Source: Planctomycetia bacterium
GTDB lineage: Bacteria; Planctomycetota; Planctomycetia; Pirellulales; UBA1268
DNA: 8,399 bases
Direction: 5' to 3'
Assembly: GCA_010027105.1 (NCBI GenBank)
Contig: RGVT01000099.1
Coordinates: forward strand, 1-8,399
A program made the translations under genes and the position numbers. Below the pieces are notes generated by a model. It did not search any database. It saw only the letters and a program-made list of their open reading frames with translations, and had not been told where the DNA came from. Numbering within the stretch: position 1 is the first letter of the stretch; each line of letters opens with the position of its first letter. Below, in pieces: positions 1-5,587 of the stretch.

Positions 1-970
1 GGACGGCACCGAGGTCGGGCCACTCGTCCACGAGCGCCTCGAGCCGCCGCTCGAGCGGCTCGGCGCCGCCCGCCTCGCGGAGCGACGAGGTGAGCAGCTC
101 GTGCAGGCGGTTGCAGCGGGCGAGGTGGGCGTCGATCGCGGCCGCGCGCAGCCGCAGCAGCGTCTTCTCGGTGACGTCGGCCGTGACGAACGGGTTGCCG
201 TCGCGGTCGCCCCCCATCCAGGAGCCGAACGTGAGGAACGGCGGCACGCGGAACGCCTGGCCGGGGAACGCCGCGGCGAGGCCGCGCCGCAGCGCCTCGT
301 GGACCTGCGGCACCGCCTCCCAGAGGCGGGGCATGATCGAGAGGCCGCGGGCGACCTCGTCGAGCACGGTGGGCCGCTCGGCCTTGAGGAACTCCGTCTC
401 CCAGAGGATCGCGAGCTCCGTGCGCAGGTGGCTCTCGTGCTCGGCCCGCTCGCGCGGGAGGAGGTCGTCGCGATCGAGGGCCTGGAGGCTCTGCCGCATG
501 CGGCGGAGCTTGGCCCGGATCGCGCGGCGCTTGGCCTCGCTGGGGTGGGCGGTGAACACGAGCTCGATCGCCAGCCGGTCGAGCGCCTCCTGGACGTCGG
601 CCGCGGAGAGGCCGGCCGCGGCGAGCTCCGCGATCGCGCTCGTGAGCGACTCGCCGAGCGGCTGCGGATGCTTGAGCCGCTCGCGCTCGCGGAGCACGCG
701 GGTGCGCTGGCGGTCTTCGGCGATGTTGACGAGATCGAAGAAGATCGAGAGGGCCCGCGTCACGACCCGCGCCTGGGCGACGTCGAGCGACTCGATCCGG
801 GCGGCGAGAGCCCGCTCGGCGTCGTGCGCGCCCGAGCGGCGCTCGCGGGCGAGCCGGCGGATGTCGGCCACGAGGGCCGAGGCGTCGGGGCCGGCGAGGT
901 CGACAATGACGGACTCGAGCTGGGAGTCGAGCAGGCGCACGTCGCGCCGCAGGAAATCGTCGTTGACCAC
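1..970 (-). CDS. ppc: Phosphoenolpyruvate carboxylase, N-terminal part (gene runs off the left edge)
   Basis: The product carboxylates phosphoenolpyruvate with bicarbonate to oxaloacetate, a cytoplasmic reaction that refills the TCA cycle. Visible are 323 codons of a protein normally near 900 residues, so the C-terminal two thirds lie outside the window. Two family signatures are clear: FTAHPSEAKRR with the catalytic histidine at residue 142 (E. coli His138), and FGSWMGGDRDGNP at about 248-260. I chose the GTG at 968-970, which gives VVNDDFLRRDVRLL. It puts the catalytic His at nearly the E. coli position and has GAGGA 11 bases upstream. A GTG at 1019-1021 would add 17 residues, but its AGGG sits only two bases away. 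The frame stays open further upstream, so the exact start is uncertain. The gene follows the desaturase on the same strand after 104 bases. The usual HPTE of the active-site signature reads HPSE here, a mild change. Family assignment is very secure. Confidence 0.95.
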   Translation of the reverse strand, partial: MVNDDFLRRDVRLLDSQLESVIVDLAGPDASALVADIRRLARERRSGAHDAERALAARIESLDVAQARVVTRALSIFFDLVNIAEDRQRTRVLRERERLKHPQPLGESLTSAIAELAAAGLSAADVQEALDRLAIELVFTAHPSEAKRRAIRAKLRRMRQSLQALDRDDLLPRERAEHESHLRTELAILWETEFLKAERPTVLDEVARGLSIMPRLWEAVPQVHEALRRGLAAAFPGQAFRVPPFLTFGSWMGGDRDGNPFVTADVTEKTLLRLRAAAIDAHLARCNRLHELLTSSLREAGGAEPLERRLEALVDEWPDLGAV

Positions 971-1026
971 GGAGTTGCGCGTCCTCGGAGCGTCCGCCGG
1001 GAAAGGATCGTACCCGAACACCGCCC

Positions 1027-1065
1027 TGGAAAAAGGGGGTGGAAAAAGGGGGTGGAAGAACGGGC
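1027..1065. repeat. 13-bp tandem repeat upstream of ppc
   Basis: Two perfect head-to-tail copies of tggaaaaaggggg occupy 1027-1039 and 1040-1052. A third, degenerate copy at 1053-1065 matches at 10 of 13 positions. On the ppc coding strand the unit reads CCCCCTTTTTCCA. The array lies between the desaturase stop and the preferred ppc start, in the probable leader of ppc. No stem precedes the T runs, so it does not look like an intrinsic terminator. It may be a slippage-prone regulatory tract or neutral. Confidence 0.8.
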
Positions 1066-1074
1066 GACGGTCGG

Positions 1075-2151
1075 TCAGCCGAAAACCGTTCGCCTGGCGA
1101 CGGGCCACCAGCCGGGCTGGTCGAGGCCGAGGTAGGGCGAGTCGGCGGGCAGCGCCTTCACGAGGTGGGCGTGGGCCGCCGCGAGGTTGTGGTAGGGCAG
1201 CGACGGGAAGAGGTGGTGGAGGGCATGGTACCTGATCGAGAACGGGAAGAAGAGCCAGGTGAGCGGGTCGCGGCCGGTGAAGTTGCAGGAGTCGAGGATG
1301 TGCGACTCGACGTCGGCCGGGCTGCCGTCGCCGGCGAAGTGGTGGTCGGCGAGCTGCCGCATCTGGTTCATCACGAACGTGGTCAGGCCGAGCAGATAGA
1401 GAAGCGGGATCCGGCTGGGCGGGGCGATGCCGGCGTAGACCGAGATCGGAATGAATGCCGACCGCACGAAGCACAGCAGCTCGACGGCCGTGATCGCGCG
1501 GCGGTCGAAGGGGGTGATCCGGCGGCGGTAGTGCCGGTTGAGCGTGAGCGAGCTTGCGCGCTCGAGCGTCCACTGCCGCAGCCGCGGATGGAGGAACGTG
1601 AGCGGGGCGAGCAGGAACCGCAGGAACACGAGCAGCGGAAACAGGAGCATGTGGAGGCCGTATCCCTGGGCGCTGCGCCAGTTGCCCCCTTCGAGGACGT
1701 TGGCGACGTACTCCGGGTCTTCCGGCGTACCGTACATCCGCTGGCTGTGGTGGTCGCGGTGATGCCGCGTGAAGAACGGCGAGGGGGTGAGGGTGAACGT
1801 GCCCACGAGCAGGTTCCAGGCCACCTTGAAGGCCCGCATCTCGTGGTGGCCGAGGTGGCAGACCTCGTGGACGAGCGAGCCCAGCCGATAGAGCCAGAAG
1901 ACCGCGATGGGGAAGGCGACCAGTTGCGGCCAGGAGCCGAGCGGCGAGACGAGGTACACCGTGGCCGCCGAGTAGGCGAGCGCGAGGGCGAGGAGGAAGT
2001 CGGCCCAGTAGCGCAGCGGGCTGACCTTGAAGAAGTCGGCCGGGGCGTCGCGCATCGCCTGCCGGGCGTCACGGATCCAGCCGGGGCCCTGCAGCTCATC
2101 GGCCGGATCGACGTCTGGCGGTTGCGCCGGCTGGAAAGCGACCGAATGCAT
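1075..2151 (-). CDS. Membrane fatty acid desaturase, three histidine boxes
   Basis: The protein has 358 residues and fits the membrane-bound fatty acid desaturase family (di-iron, O2-dependent), which inserts double bonds into acyl chains of membrane lipids. The histidine boxes are HEVCHLGHH (His95, 99, 102, 103), RHHRDHH (His130, 131, 134, 135) and YHALHH (His309, 312, 313). There is an additional ADHHF at about 269-272. Hydrophobic stretches at roughly 51-68, 73-90, 165-185, 221-240 and 247-262 give the expected hairpin topology with the boxes on the cytoplasmic side. The ATG at 2149-2151 is preceded by AAGGGAG seven bases upstream, which supports this start. The frame is open far upstream through pdxJ, but that extension is spurious. 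A terminator-like hairpin lies between pdxJ and this gene, so it probably has its own promoter; I could not identify a convincing one. Substrate and double-bond position cannot be read from the sequence, and a carotenoid or sphingolipid substrate is possible. Confidence 0.88.
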   Translation of the reverse strand: MHSVAFQPAQPPDVDPADELQGPGWIRDARQAMRDAPADFFKVSPLRYWADFLLALALAYSAATVYLVSPLGSWPQLVAFPIAVFWLYRLGSLVHEVCHLGHHEMRAFKVAWNLLVGTFTLTPSPFFTRHHRDHHSQRMYGTPEDPEYVANVLEGGNWRSAQGYGLHMLLFPLLVFLRFLLAPLTFLHPRLRQWTLERASSLTLNRHYRRRITPFDRRAITAVELLCFVRSAFIPISVYAGIAPPSRIPLLYLLGLTTFVMNQMRQLADHHFAGDGSPADVESHILDSCNFTGRDPLTWLFFPFSIRYHALHHLFPSLPYHNLAAAHAHLVKALPADSPYLGLDQPGWWPVARRTVFG

Positions 2152-2192
2152 GGGCGACTCCCTTCGCGTGAACACCGAATCCGGACGTTGAA

Positions 2193-2217
2193 GCAGACCA
2201 TAAGCCGGCGGGTCTGC
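2193..2217. promoter_or_regulatory. Inverted repeat upstream of the desaturase
   Basis: GCAGACC (2193-2199) and GGTCTGC (2211-2217) form a perfect 7-bp inverted repeat with an 11-base spacer, 42 bases upstream of the desaturase ATG. It could be a dimeric repressor or activator site, or a stem-loop in the mRNA leader. The spacer is A/T-containing in an otherwise G/C-rich region. No regulator can be named. Confidence 0.4.
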
Positions 2218-2249
2218 AAACCCCAATGGATCGTCCGGAGGGGGTGTGG

Positions 2250-2281
2250 AAAAGGGCCCCGACAGGCCTGGAGGCCTTGTC
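2250..2281 (-). terminator. Possible intrinsic terminator after pdxJ
   Basis: On the minus strand, one base after the pdxJ stop, GACAAGGCC-TCCA-GGCCTGTC folds into an 8-bp stem with one bulged A and a 4-base loop. GGGGCCC and then TTTT follow. The seven-base gap between stem and T run is longer than ideal, so the call is tentative. Position and orientation fit the end of an htrA-pdxJ transcript. Confidence 0.4.
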
Positions 2282-2282
2282 G

Positions 2283-2996
2283 CTACGCGATGAGCGACTT
2301 CATTTCGCGGACGGCCTCGGCGAGGCCCACGAAGATGGCCCGGGCCACGATCGAGTGGCCGATGTTGAGCTCGCCCATGCCCTCGAGGCGGGCCACCGGC
2401 ACGACGTTGCGATAGGTGAGGCCGTGCCCGGCGTTCAAGGCGAGGCCGGCCTGCCGCACCATCGCCGCTCCGCGCGAAAGCTCCACGAGCTGCTCGTGGC
2501 GGGCCTTCTCGGTCGTGGCATTGGCGTAGCCGCCCGTGTGGAGTTCGACCGCGGCCACGCCGAGGTCGACCGCGGCGTCGATCTGGGCGGCCGCCGGGTC
2601 GAGGAACAGCGAGACCACGATTCCCGCGTCGTGCAGCCGCTGCACGGCCTCGGCCGTGGCAGCCCGGTGGGCGACGGCGTCGAGGCCGCCCTCCGTGGTG
2701 ATCTCCTCGCGCTTCTCCGGCACGAGCGTCACCTGGTCGGGCTTCACGCGGCAGGCGATCCCGATCATCGCCGGCGCGATCGCCGCCTCGAGGTTGAGCT
2801 TCACCTGCACGGTGCGGCGCAGCACCTCGAGGTCGCGATCCTGGATGTGCCGCCGATCCTCGCGGAGATGCACCGTGATCGCATCGGCGCCGCCGAGTTC
2901 CGCGAGCGCGGCGGCCCAGACAGGGTCGGGCTCGACGGTGCGCCGGGCCTGGCGAACCGTCGCGACGTGGTCGATGTTGACGCCGAGTGTGGCCAT
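2283..2996 (-). CDS. pdxJ: Pyridoxine 5'-phosphate synthase
   Basis: PdxJ condenses 1-deoxy-D-xylulose 5-phosphate with 3-amino-2-oxopropyl phosphate to pyridoxine 5'-phosphate, the ring-closing step of DXP-dependent vitamin B6 synthesis in the cytoplasm. The 237-residue protein matches the E. coli enzyme (243) nearly end to end. The opening LGVNIDHVATVRQAR, HLREDRRHI, LVPEKREE, ELHTGGYA, LNAGHGLTYRNV and ELNIGHSIVARA are all present. The catalytic residues correspond to His43, Glu70 and His191 (E. coli His45, Glu72, His193). The ATG at 2994-2996 is the natural start because the conserved N-terminus begins five residues later, yet the bases just upstream are pyrimidine-rich and show no Shine-Dalgarno sequence. 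It lies 55 bases after htrA on the same strand and is probably read from the htrA transcript. The pairing with htrA has no obvious functional logic. Confidence 0.97.
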   Translation of the reverse strand: MATLGVNIDHVATVRQARRTVEPDPVWAAALAELGGADAITVHLREDRRHIQDRDLEVLRRTVQVKLNLEAAIAPAMIGIACRVKPDQVTLVPEKREEITTEGGLDAVAHRAATAEAVQRLHDAGIVVSLFLDPAAAQIDAAVDLGVAAVELHTGGYANATTEKARHEQLVELSRGAAMVRQAGLALNAGHGLTYRNVVPVARLEGMGELNIGHSIVARAIFVGLAEAVREMKSLIA

Positions 2997-3008
2997 GAGA
3001 CGAGGGGC

Positions 3009-3021
3009 CGGGAGGCTCCCG
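3009..3021. other. Small perfect hairpin between htrA and pdxJ
   Basis: CGGGA-GGC-TCCCG gives a 5-bp G/C stem with a 3-base loop (6 bp if the centre is counted as one base), 13 bases upstream of the pdxJ start. No T run follows on either strand, so it is not an intrinsic terminator. In RNA it could stabilise or adjust translation of pdxJ, but it is short enough to be chance in G+C-rich DNA. Confidence 0.3.
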
Positions 3022-3051
3022 ACAGCCGGGTGCCCCCACAGCCTTGCCTCG

Positions 3052-4560
3052 TCAGTCGTTCTTTTTCAAGAGGACGATCGCGTTGCCGCGGGGCGTGCGC
3101 ACCTGGAGGAGCACGCCGTCGGCGGCCGACTCCTTCTCGATGGCGGCCGCGAACTCGGCCACGCTCGACACCGCCTTGTGGCCGATCTTGCGGACGAGCA
3201 CGCCCGGGCCGATGCCCGCCTCGGCCGCGATGCCGTCGGGATCGACGCGGTCGACGAGCACGCCCTCGAAGCCCTCGTAGGCGTCCTCGGGCACCGACCG
3301 CTTGTCGCGCACCTCGAGGCCGAACGCCTCGGCGTAGTAGGTCTCCTCGACGCCCGGGCCCTTGCGCGGTCCGCCGCCACCGCCGCGGGCGACCTTGTCG
3401 GGGAGCGGCTTCACCGACACCTGAAGCTCGACCGGCTTGCCGTCGCGGAGCACGGCCACCTTGTGCCGCTCGCCGATGCCCGATCGCTCGACCACCTCCT
3501 GCAGCGTGCGCGGCCCGTCGACGGGCCGGCCGTCGAAGCCGACGATCACGTCGAGTTCCTGCACGCCCGCCTCGGCGGCCGGCGTGCCGGGCATCACCTC
3601 GGTGACGAGCGCGCCCTTCTTGTCCTTGACGCCCAGCTTCGCCGCCATCCGGGCGTCGACCGGCCCGATCGACACGCCGAGGTAGCCCCGCTCGACCGCG
3701 CCGCGGGCGATGAGCTGCCCGCTCACCCACTTGGCGAGGTTGATCGGGATCGCGAACCCGACCCCCTGGTAGCCGCCACTGCTCGACGCGATGGCGGTGT
3801 TGATGCCCACCACCTCGCCGGCGAGGTTCACGAGCGGCCCTCCCGAGTTGCCGGGGTTGATGGCGGCGTCGGTCTGCAGGAACTTCGCGCGGCGGATGCT
3901 GCCGAGCTCGCGGCCCTTGCCGCTGATGATCCCCGCGCTGACGGTCGTCTCGAGCTCGAAGGGAGTGCCGATGGCGATCACCCAGTCGCCGATCTCGAGC
4001 TTGTCGGAGTCGCCGAGCCTGGCCACCGGCAGGTCCTTGGCGTTGGCGAGCTTGACGACGGCCAGGTCGCTCTCGGGATCGGTCTTGATCTCCGCGGCCT
4101 TGAACTCGCGGCCGTCGGGAAGCTCGACGGTGACCTCGTCGGCTCCCTCCACCACATGGTTGTTGGTGAGCACCAGGCCGGTGGCATCGACGATCACGCC
4201 CGAGCCGACGCCCGACCGCGGCGGCATGCCGCCGCCGTGGGGCCCGAACTGGAAGCCCTCGGGGAGGCCGTCCTTGAAGAAGTCCTCGAACGGCGTGCCC
4301 TTGAACGGGTTCTCGCCGCCGCCACGCTGCTTGTCGCGAGCCGGGGCGGGCTTCGCCCTGGCCTCGCTGCGCACCACGACCACGCTCGGCGTGGCGTGCT
4401 CCGCCGCGTGCCGAAACGCCTTCGAGAGGGCGGTGGCGTGCCCGAGGGCCTCGGCCGTGGCGGGCGATTCCTCCGCCAGGGAGGGCGCGGCCGTCGTCGC
4501 CACGACGAGGGTGACGAGGGCCAGGTGCGGCAGGGCGTGGCGGATGCGTGCGGACGACAT
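3052..4560 (-). CDS. htrA: HtrA/DegP-family periplasmic serine protease with two PDZ domains
   Basis: This is an envelope quality-control protease that degrades misfolded exported proteins. The 502-residue protein starts with a signal peptide (about 1-29, hydrophobic LALVTLVVATTAA, likely cut after SLA). The trypsin-like domain runs from about 50 to 280 with the full triad: His135 in TNNHVV, Asp165 in ESDLAVV and Ser239 in GNSGGP. An LA-loop-like segment (PFKGTPFEDFFKD, about 85-97) precedes it. PDZ1 begins at GYLGVSIGP (about 292-385). A glycine-rich linker (391-403) follows, and then a second PDZ-like domain (about 410-500). The ATG at 4558-4560 has GGAGG 10 bases upstream (4571-4575), which fixes the start. 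It is divergent from rnc and followed closely by pdxJ. Domain order matches DegP/DegQ/MucD, and which paralogue it is cannot be decided. Regulation by envelope stress is known for the family but not visible here. Confidence 0.96.
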   Translation of the reverse strand: MSSARIRHALPHLALVTLVVATTAAPSLAEESPATAEALGHATALSKAFRHAAEHATPSVVVVRSEARAKPAPARDKQRGGGENPFKGTPFEDFFKDGLPEGFQFGPHGGGMPPRSGVGSGVIVDATGLVLTNNHVVEGADEVTVELPDGREFKAAEIKTDPESDLAVVKLANAKDLPVARLGDSDKLEIGDWVIAIGTPFELETTVSAGIISGKGRELGSIRRAKFLQTDAAINPGNSGGPLVNLAGEVVGINTAIASSSGGYQGVGFAIPINLAKWVSGQLIARGAVERGYLGVSIGPVDARMAAKLGVKDKKGALVTEVMPGTPAAEAGVQELDVIVGFDGRPVDGPRTLQEVVERSGIGERHKVAVLRDGKPVELQVSVKPLPDKVARGGGGGPRKGPGVEETYYAEAFGLEVRDKRSVPEDAYEGFEGVLVDRVDPDGIAAEAGIGPGVLVRKIGHKAVSSVAEFAAAIEKESAADGVLLQVRTPRGNAIVLLKKND

Positions 4561-4659
4561 CGGAATCGGTCCTCCGGATGGCTGATGGAGTCTCCACCAT
4601 GATAGACGGAGACGTATGCCGTTCTACGCGGCGGGCCCGGCGAGGGTTCGCACCCCCGG

Positions 4660-4679
4660 AAAAACCGCCACCGGGGCGG
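4660..4679 (-). terminator. Terminator-like hairpin facing htrA
   Basis: On the minus strand CCGCC-CCGGT-GGCGG is followed directly by TTTTT, the form of an intrinsic terminator with a short 5-bp stem. No minus-strand gene ends here. It would stop antisense transcription that has crossed rnc, or act as an attenuator if an htrA promoter lies further upstream. The stem is short and chance is possible. Confidence 0.35.
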
Positions 4680-4692
4680 AGGGCCGCGGTTT
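4662..4692. promoter_or_regulatory. Inverted repeat touching the rnc -35 box
   Basis: AAACCGC (4662-4668) and GCGGTTT (4686-4692) are perfect 7-bp inverted arms with a 17-base spacer. The right arm overlaps the first two bases of the TTGACA box of the rnc promoter. Such placement suits an operator. The left arm is shared with the terminator-like hairpin at 4660-4679, so in a minus-strand RNA the two folds would exclude each other. Confidence 0.35.
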
Positions 4693-4720
4693 GACACTCC
4701 CCCGGGGGCCGCCCTATTTT
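4691..4720 (+). promoter_or_regulatory. Sigma-70-type promoter for rnc
   Basis: A perfect -35 box TTGACA (4691-4696) and TATTTT (4715-4720, 4 of 6 matches to TATAAT) are separated by 18 bases. They stand out in a G+C-rich region and read towards rnc. The expected transcription start near 4727 leaves a leader of only about 18 bases. Confidence 0.7.
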
Positions 4721-4744
4721 TCAGCGGGGAAGACACGGATTTTC

Positions 4745-5476
4745 ATGGCGAAGCGAGAGCAACGCGACCTGCCCGAACCCGCCATCGACGTGGCGGAGTG
4801 CCAGCGGCGGATCGGCTACGAGTTCCAGGACCAGGCCCTGCTCTTGGCGGCCCTGACCCACGCCTCCGGCGCCCAGCACCGCCTGGCCTCGAACGAGCGG
4901 CTCGAGTTTCTCGGCGATTCGATCCTCGGGTTCATCGTCTGCGAGACGCTCTACAGGCTCTTTCCCGACTCGCTCGAGGGTGATCTCACCAGGATCAAGT
5001 CGGTGGTGGTGAGCCGCGAGACGTGCGGGCGGATCAGCGAGCAGCTCGGCCTCATCGACTTCCTGATCGTGGGCAAGGGGCTGACGGTGAGCCGGGCGAT
5101 GCCCTCGTCGGTGCTCTCCGACCTCTTCGAGTCGGTGGTGGCGGCGATCTACCTCGACGGCGGCCTCGAGCCGGTGCGCCGGCTCGTGGAACGGCTCCTC
5201 GAGCCGGAGATCGGCGCCGTGGCGGCCGGCGAGCAGGGCTCGAACCACAAGTCGATCCTCCAGCAGCTCGCCCAGCGCGACTACGGCGTCACCCCGACCT
5301 ACGAGGTGATCGACGAGGCCGGCCCCGACCACAGCAAGAGCTTCCATGTGGCGGCCCATATCGGCCCGCGGGCCTACGCCCCCGCCTGGGGCCGCAACAA
5401 GAAGGAGGCGGAGCAGCGGGCCGCCTCCAACGCACTGGCCGAACTCCTCGCCGCGCCGCCCGCGGAACAGGGGTGA
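4745..5476 (+). CDS. rnc: Ribonuclease III
   Basis: The enzyme is a Mg-dependent double-strand-specific endoribonuclease that processes rRNA precursors and structured mRNAs. It has 243 residues in the normal order. The catalytic domain (about 15-155) carries the signature NERLEFLGDS (50-59), with metal ligands Glu51, Glu54, Asp58, Asp126 and Glu129 matching E. coli Glu38, Glu41, Asp45, Asp114 and Glu117. The dsRNA-binding domain (about 167-236) runs from NHKSILQQLAQ to GRNKKEAEQRAASNALAEL. The frame is open back to an ATG at 4616, but the promoter at 4691-4720 lies inside that extension and the family alignment begins after MAKREQ, so I place the start at 4745. GGGGAAG at 4726-4732 is the only ribosome-site candidate and lies 12 bases away. 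The gene is divergent from htrA, and the kinase gene begins 111 bases downstream. Confidence 0.97.
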   Translation: MAKREQRDLPEPAIDVAECQRRIGYEFQDQALLLAALTHASGAQHRLASNERLEFLGDSILGFIVCETLYRLFPDSLEGDLTRIKSVVVSRETCGRISEQLGLIDFLIVGKGLTVSRAMPSSVLSDLFESVVAAIYLDGGLEPVRRLVERLLEPEIGAVAAGEQGSNHKSILQQLAQRDYGVTPTYEVIDEAGPDHSKSFHVAAHIGPRAYAPAWGRNKKEAEQRAASNALAELLAAPPAEQG

Positions 5477-5482
5477 CGCAGG

Positions 5483-5506
5483 CCCACGCGGGTCGGGCGG
5501 CGTGGG
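5483..5506. terminator. Hairpin just after rnc, terminator without T run
   Basis: CCCACGC (5483-5489) and GCGTGGG (5500-5506) form a perfect 7-bp G/C-rich stem with a 10-base loop, beginning six bases after the rnc stop. No T run follows on either strand, so it may only pause polymerase or protect the rnc mRNA 3' end. It separates rnc from the two-component genes. Confidence 0.3.
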
Positions 5507-5540
5507 GGGCAGGCGACGGAACGCCGACCGCGGGTCCGAG

Positions 5541-5546
5541 TATAAA
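5541..5546 (+). promoter_or_regulatory. Possible -10 box for the kinase-regulator pair
   Basis: TATAAA is an A/T island in the 111-base gap between rnc and the kinase gene, about 42 bases before the first ATG. The bases at the expected -35 position (about 5517-5523, around GGAACG) do not resemble TTGACA. If it is a promoter, it may need an activator or another sigma factor. Confidence 0.3.
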
Positions 5547-5587
5547 GGACGACCGCTGCACGAGCCGACTCCACCGCACGCCGCACG

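Noticed and set aside
90..1235. Plus-strand open frames of 381 and 344 codons near the left edge
   Set aside because: The complementary strand encodes PEP carboxylase with both family signatures, so these are shadows.
2180..2217. TTGCAG and TATGGT on the minus strand as a desaturase promoter
   Set aside because: The spacing is only 11 bases, too short for a sigma-70 promoter.
4586..4596. Palindrome tggag-t-ctcca upstream of htrA
   Set aside because: The 5-bp arms with a single-base centre are short and expected by chance; there is no other support for an operator.
2536..4602. A 688-codon plus-strand open frame opposite pdxJ and htrA
   Set aside because: The minus strand carries two unmistakable conserved proteins here. 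The plus frame is low-complexity and rich in Arg, Ala, His and Asp, as expected from a G+C-rich antisense frame.
4599..4604. TATCAT on the minus strand as an htrA -10 box
   Set aside because: No acceptable -35 sequence lies 16-19 bases upstream on that strand (GTAGAA/TAGAAC only), so I could not support it as a feature.
4616..4744. In-frame upstream extension of rnc from the ATG at 4616
   Set aside because: A strong promoter lies within it, and the added residues do not resemble RNase III N-termini.
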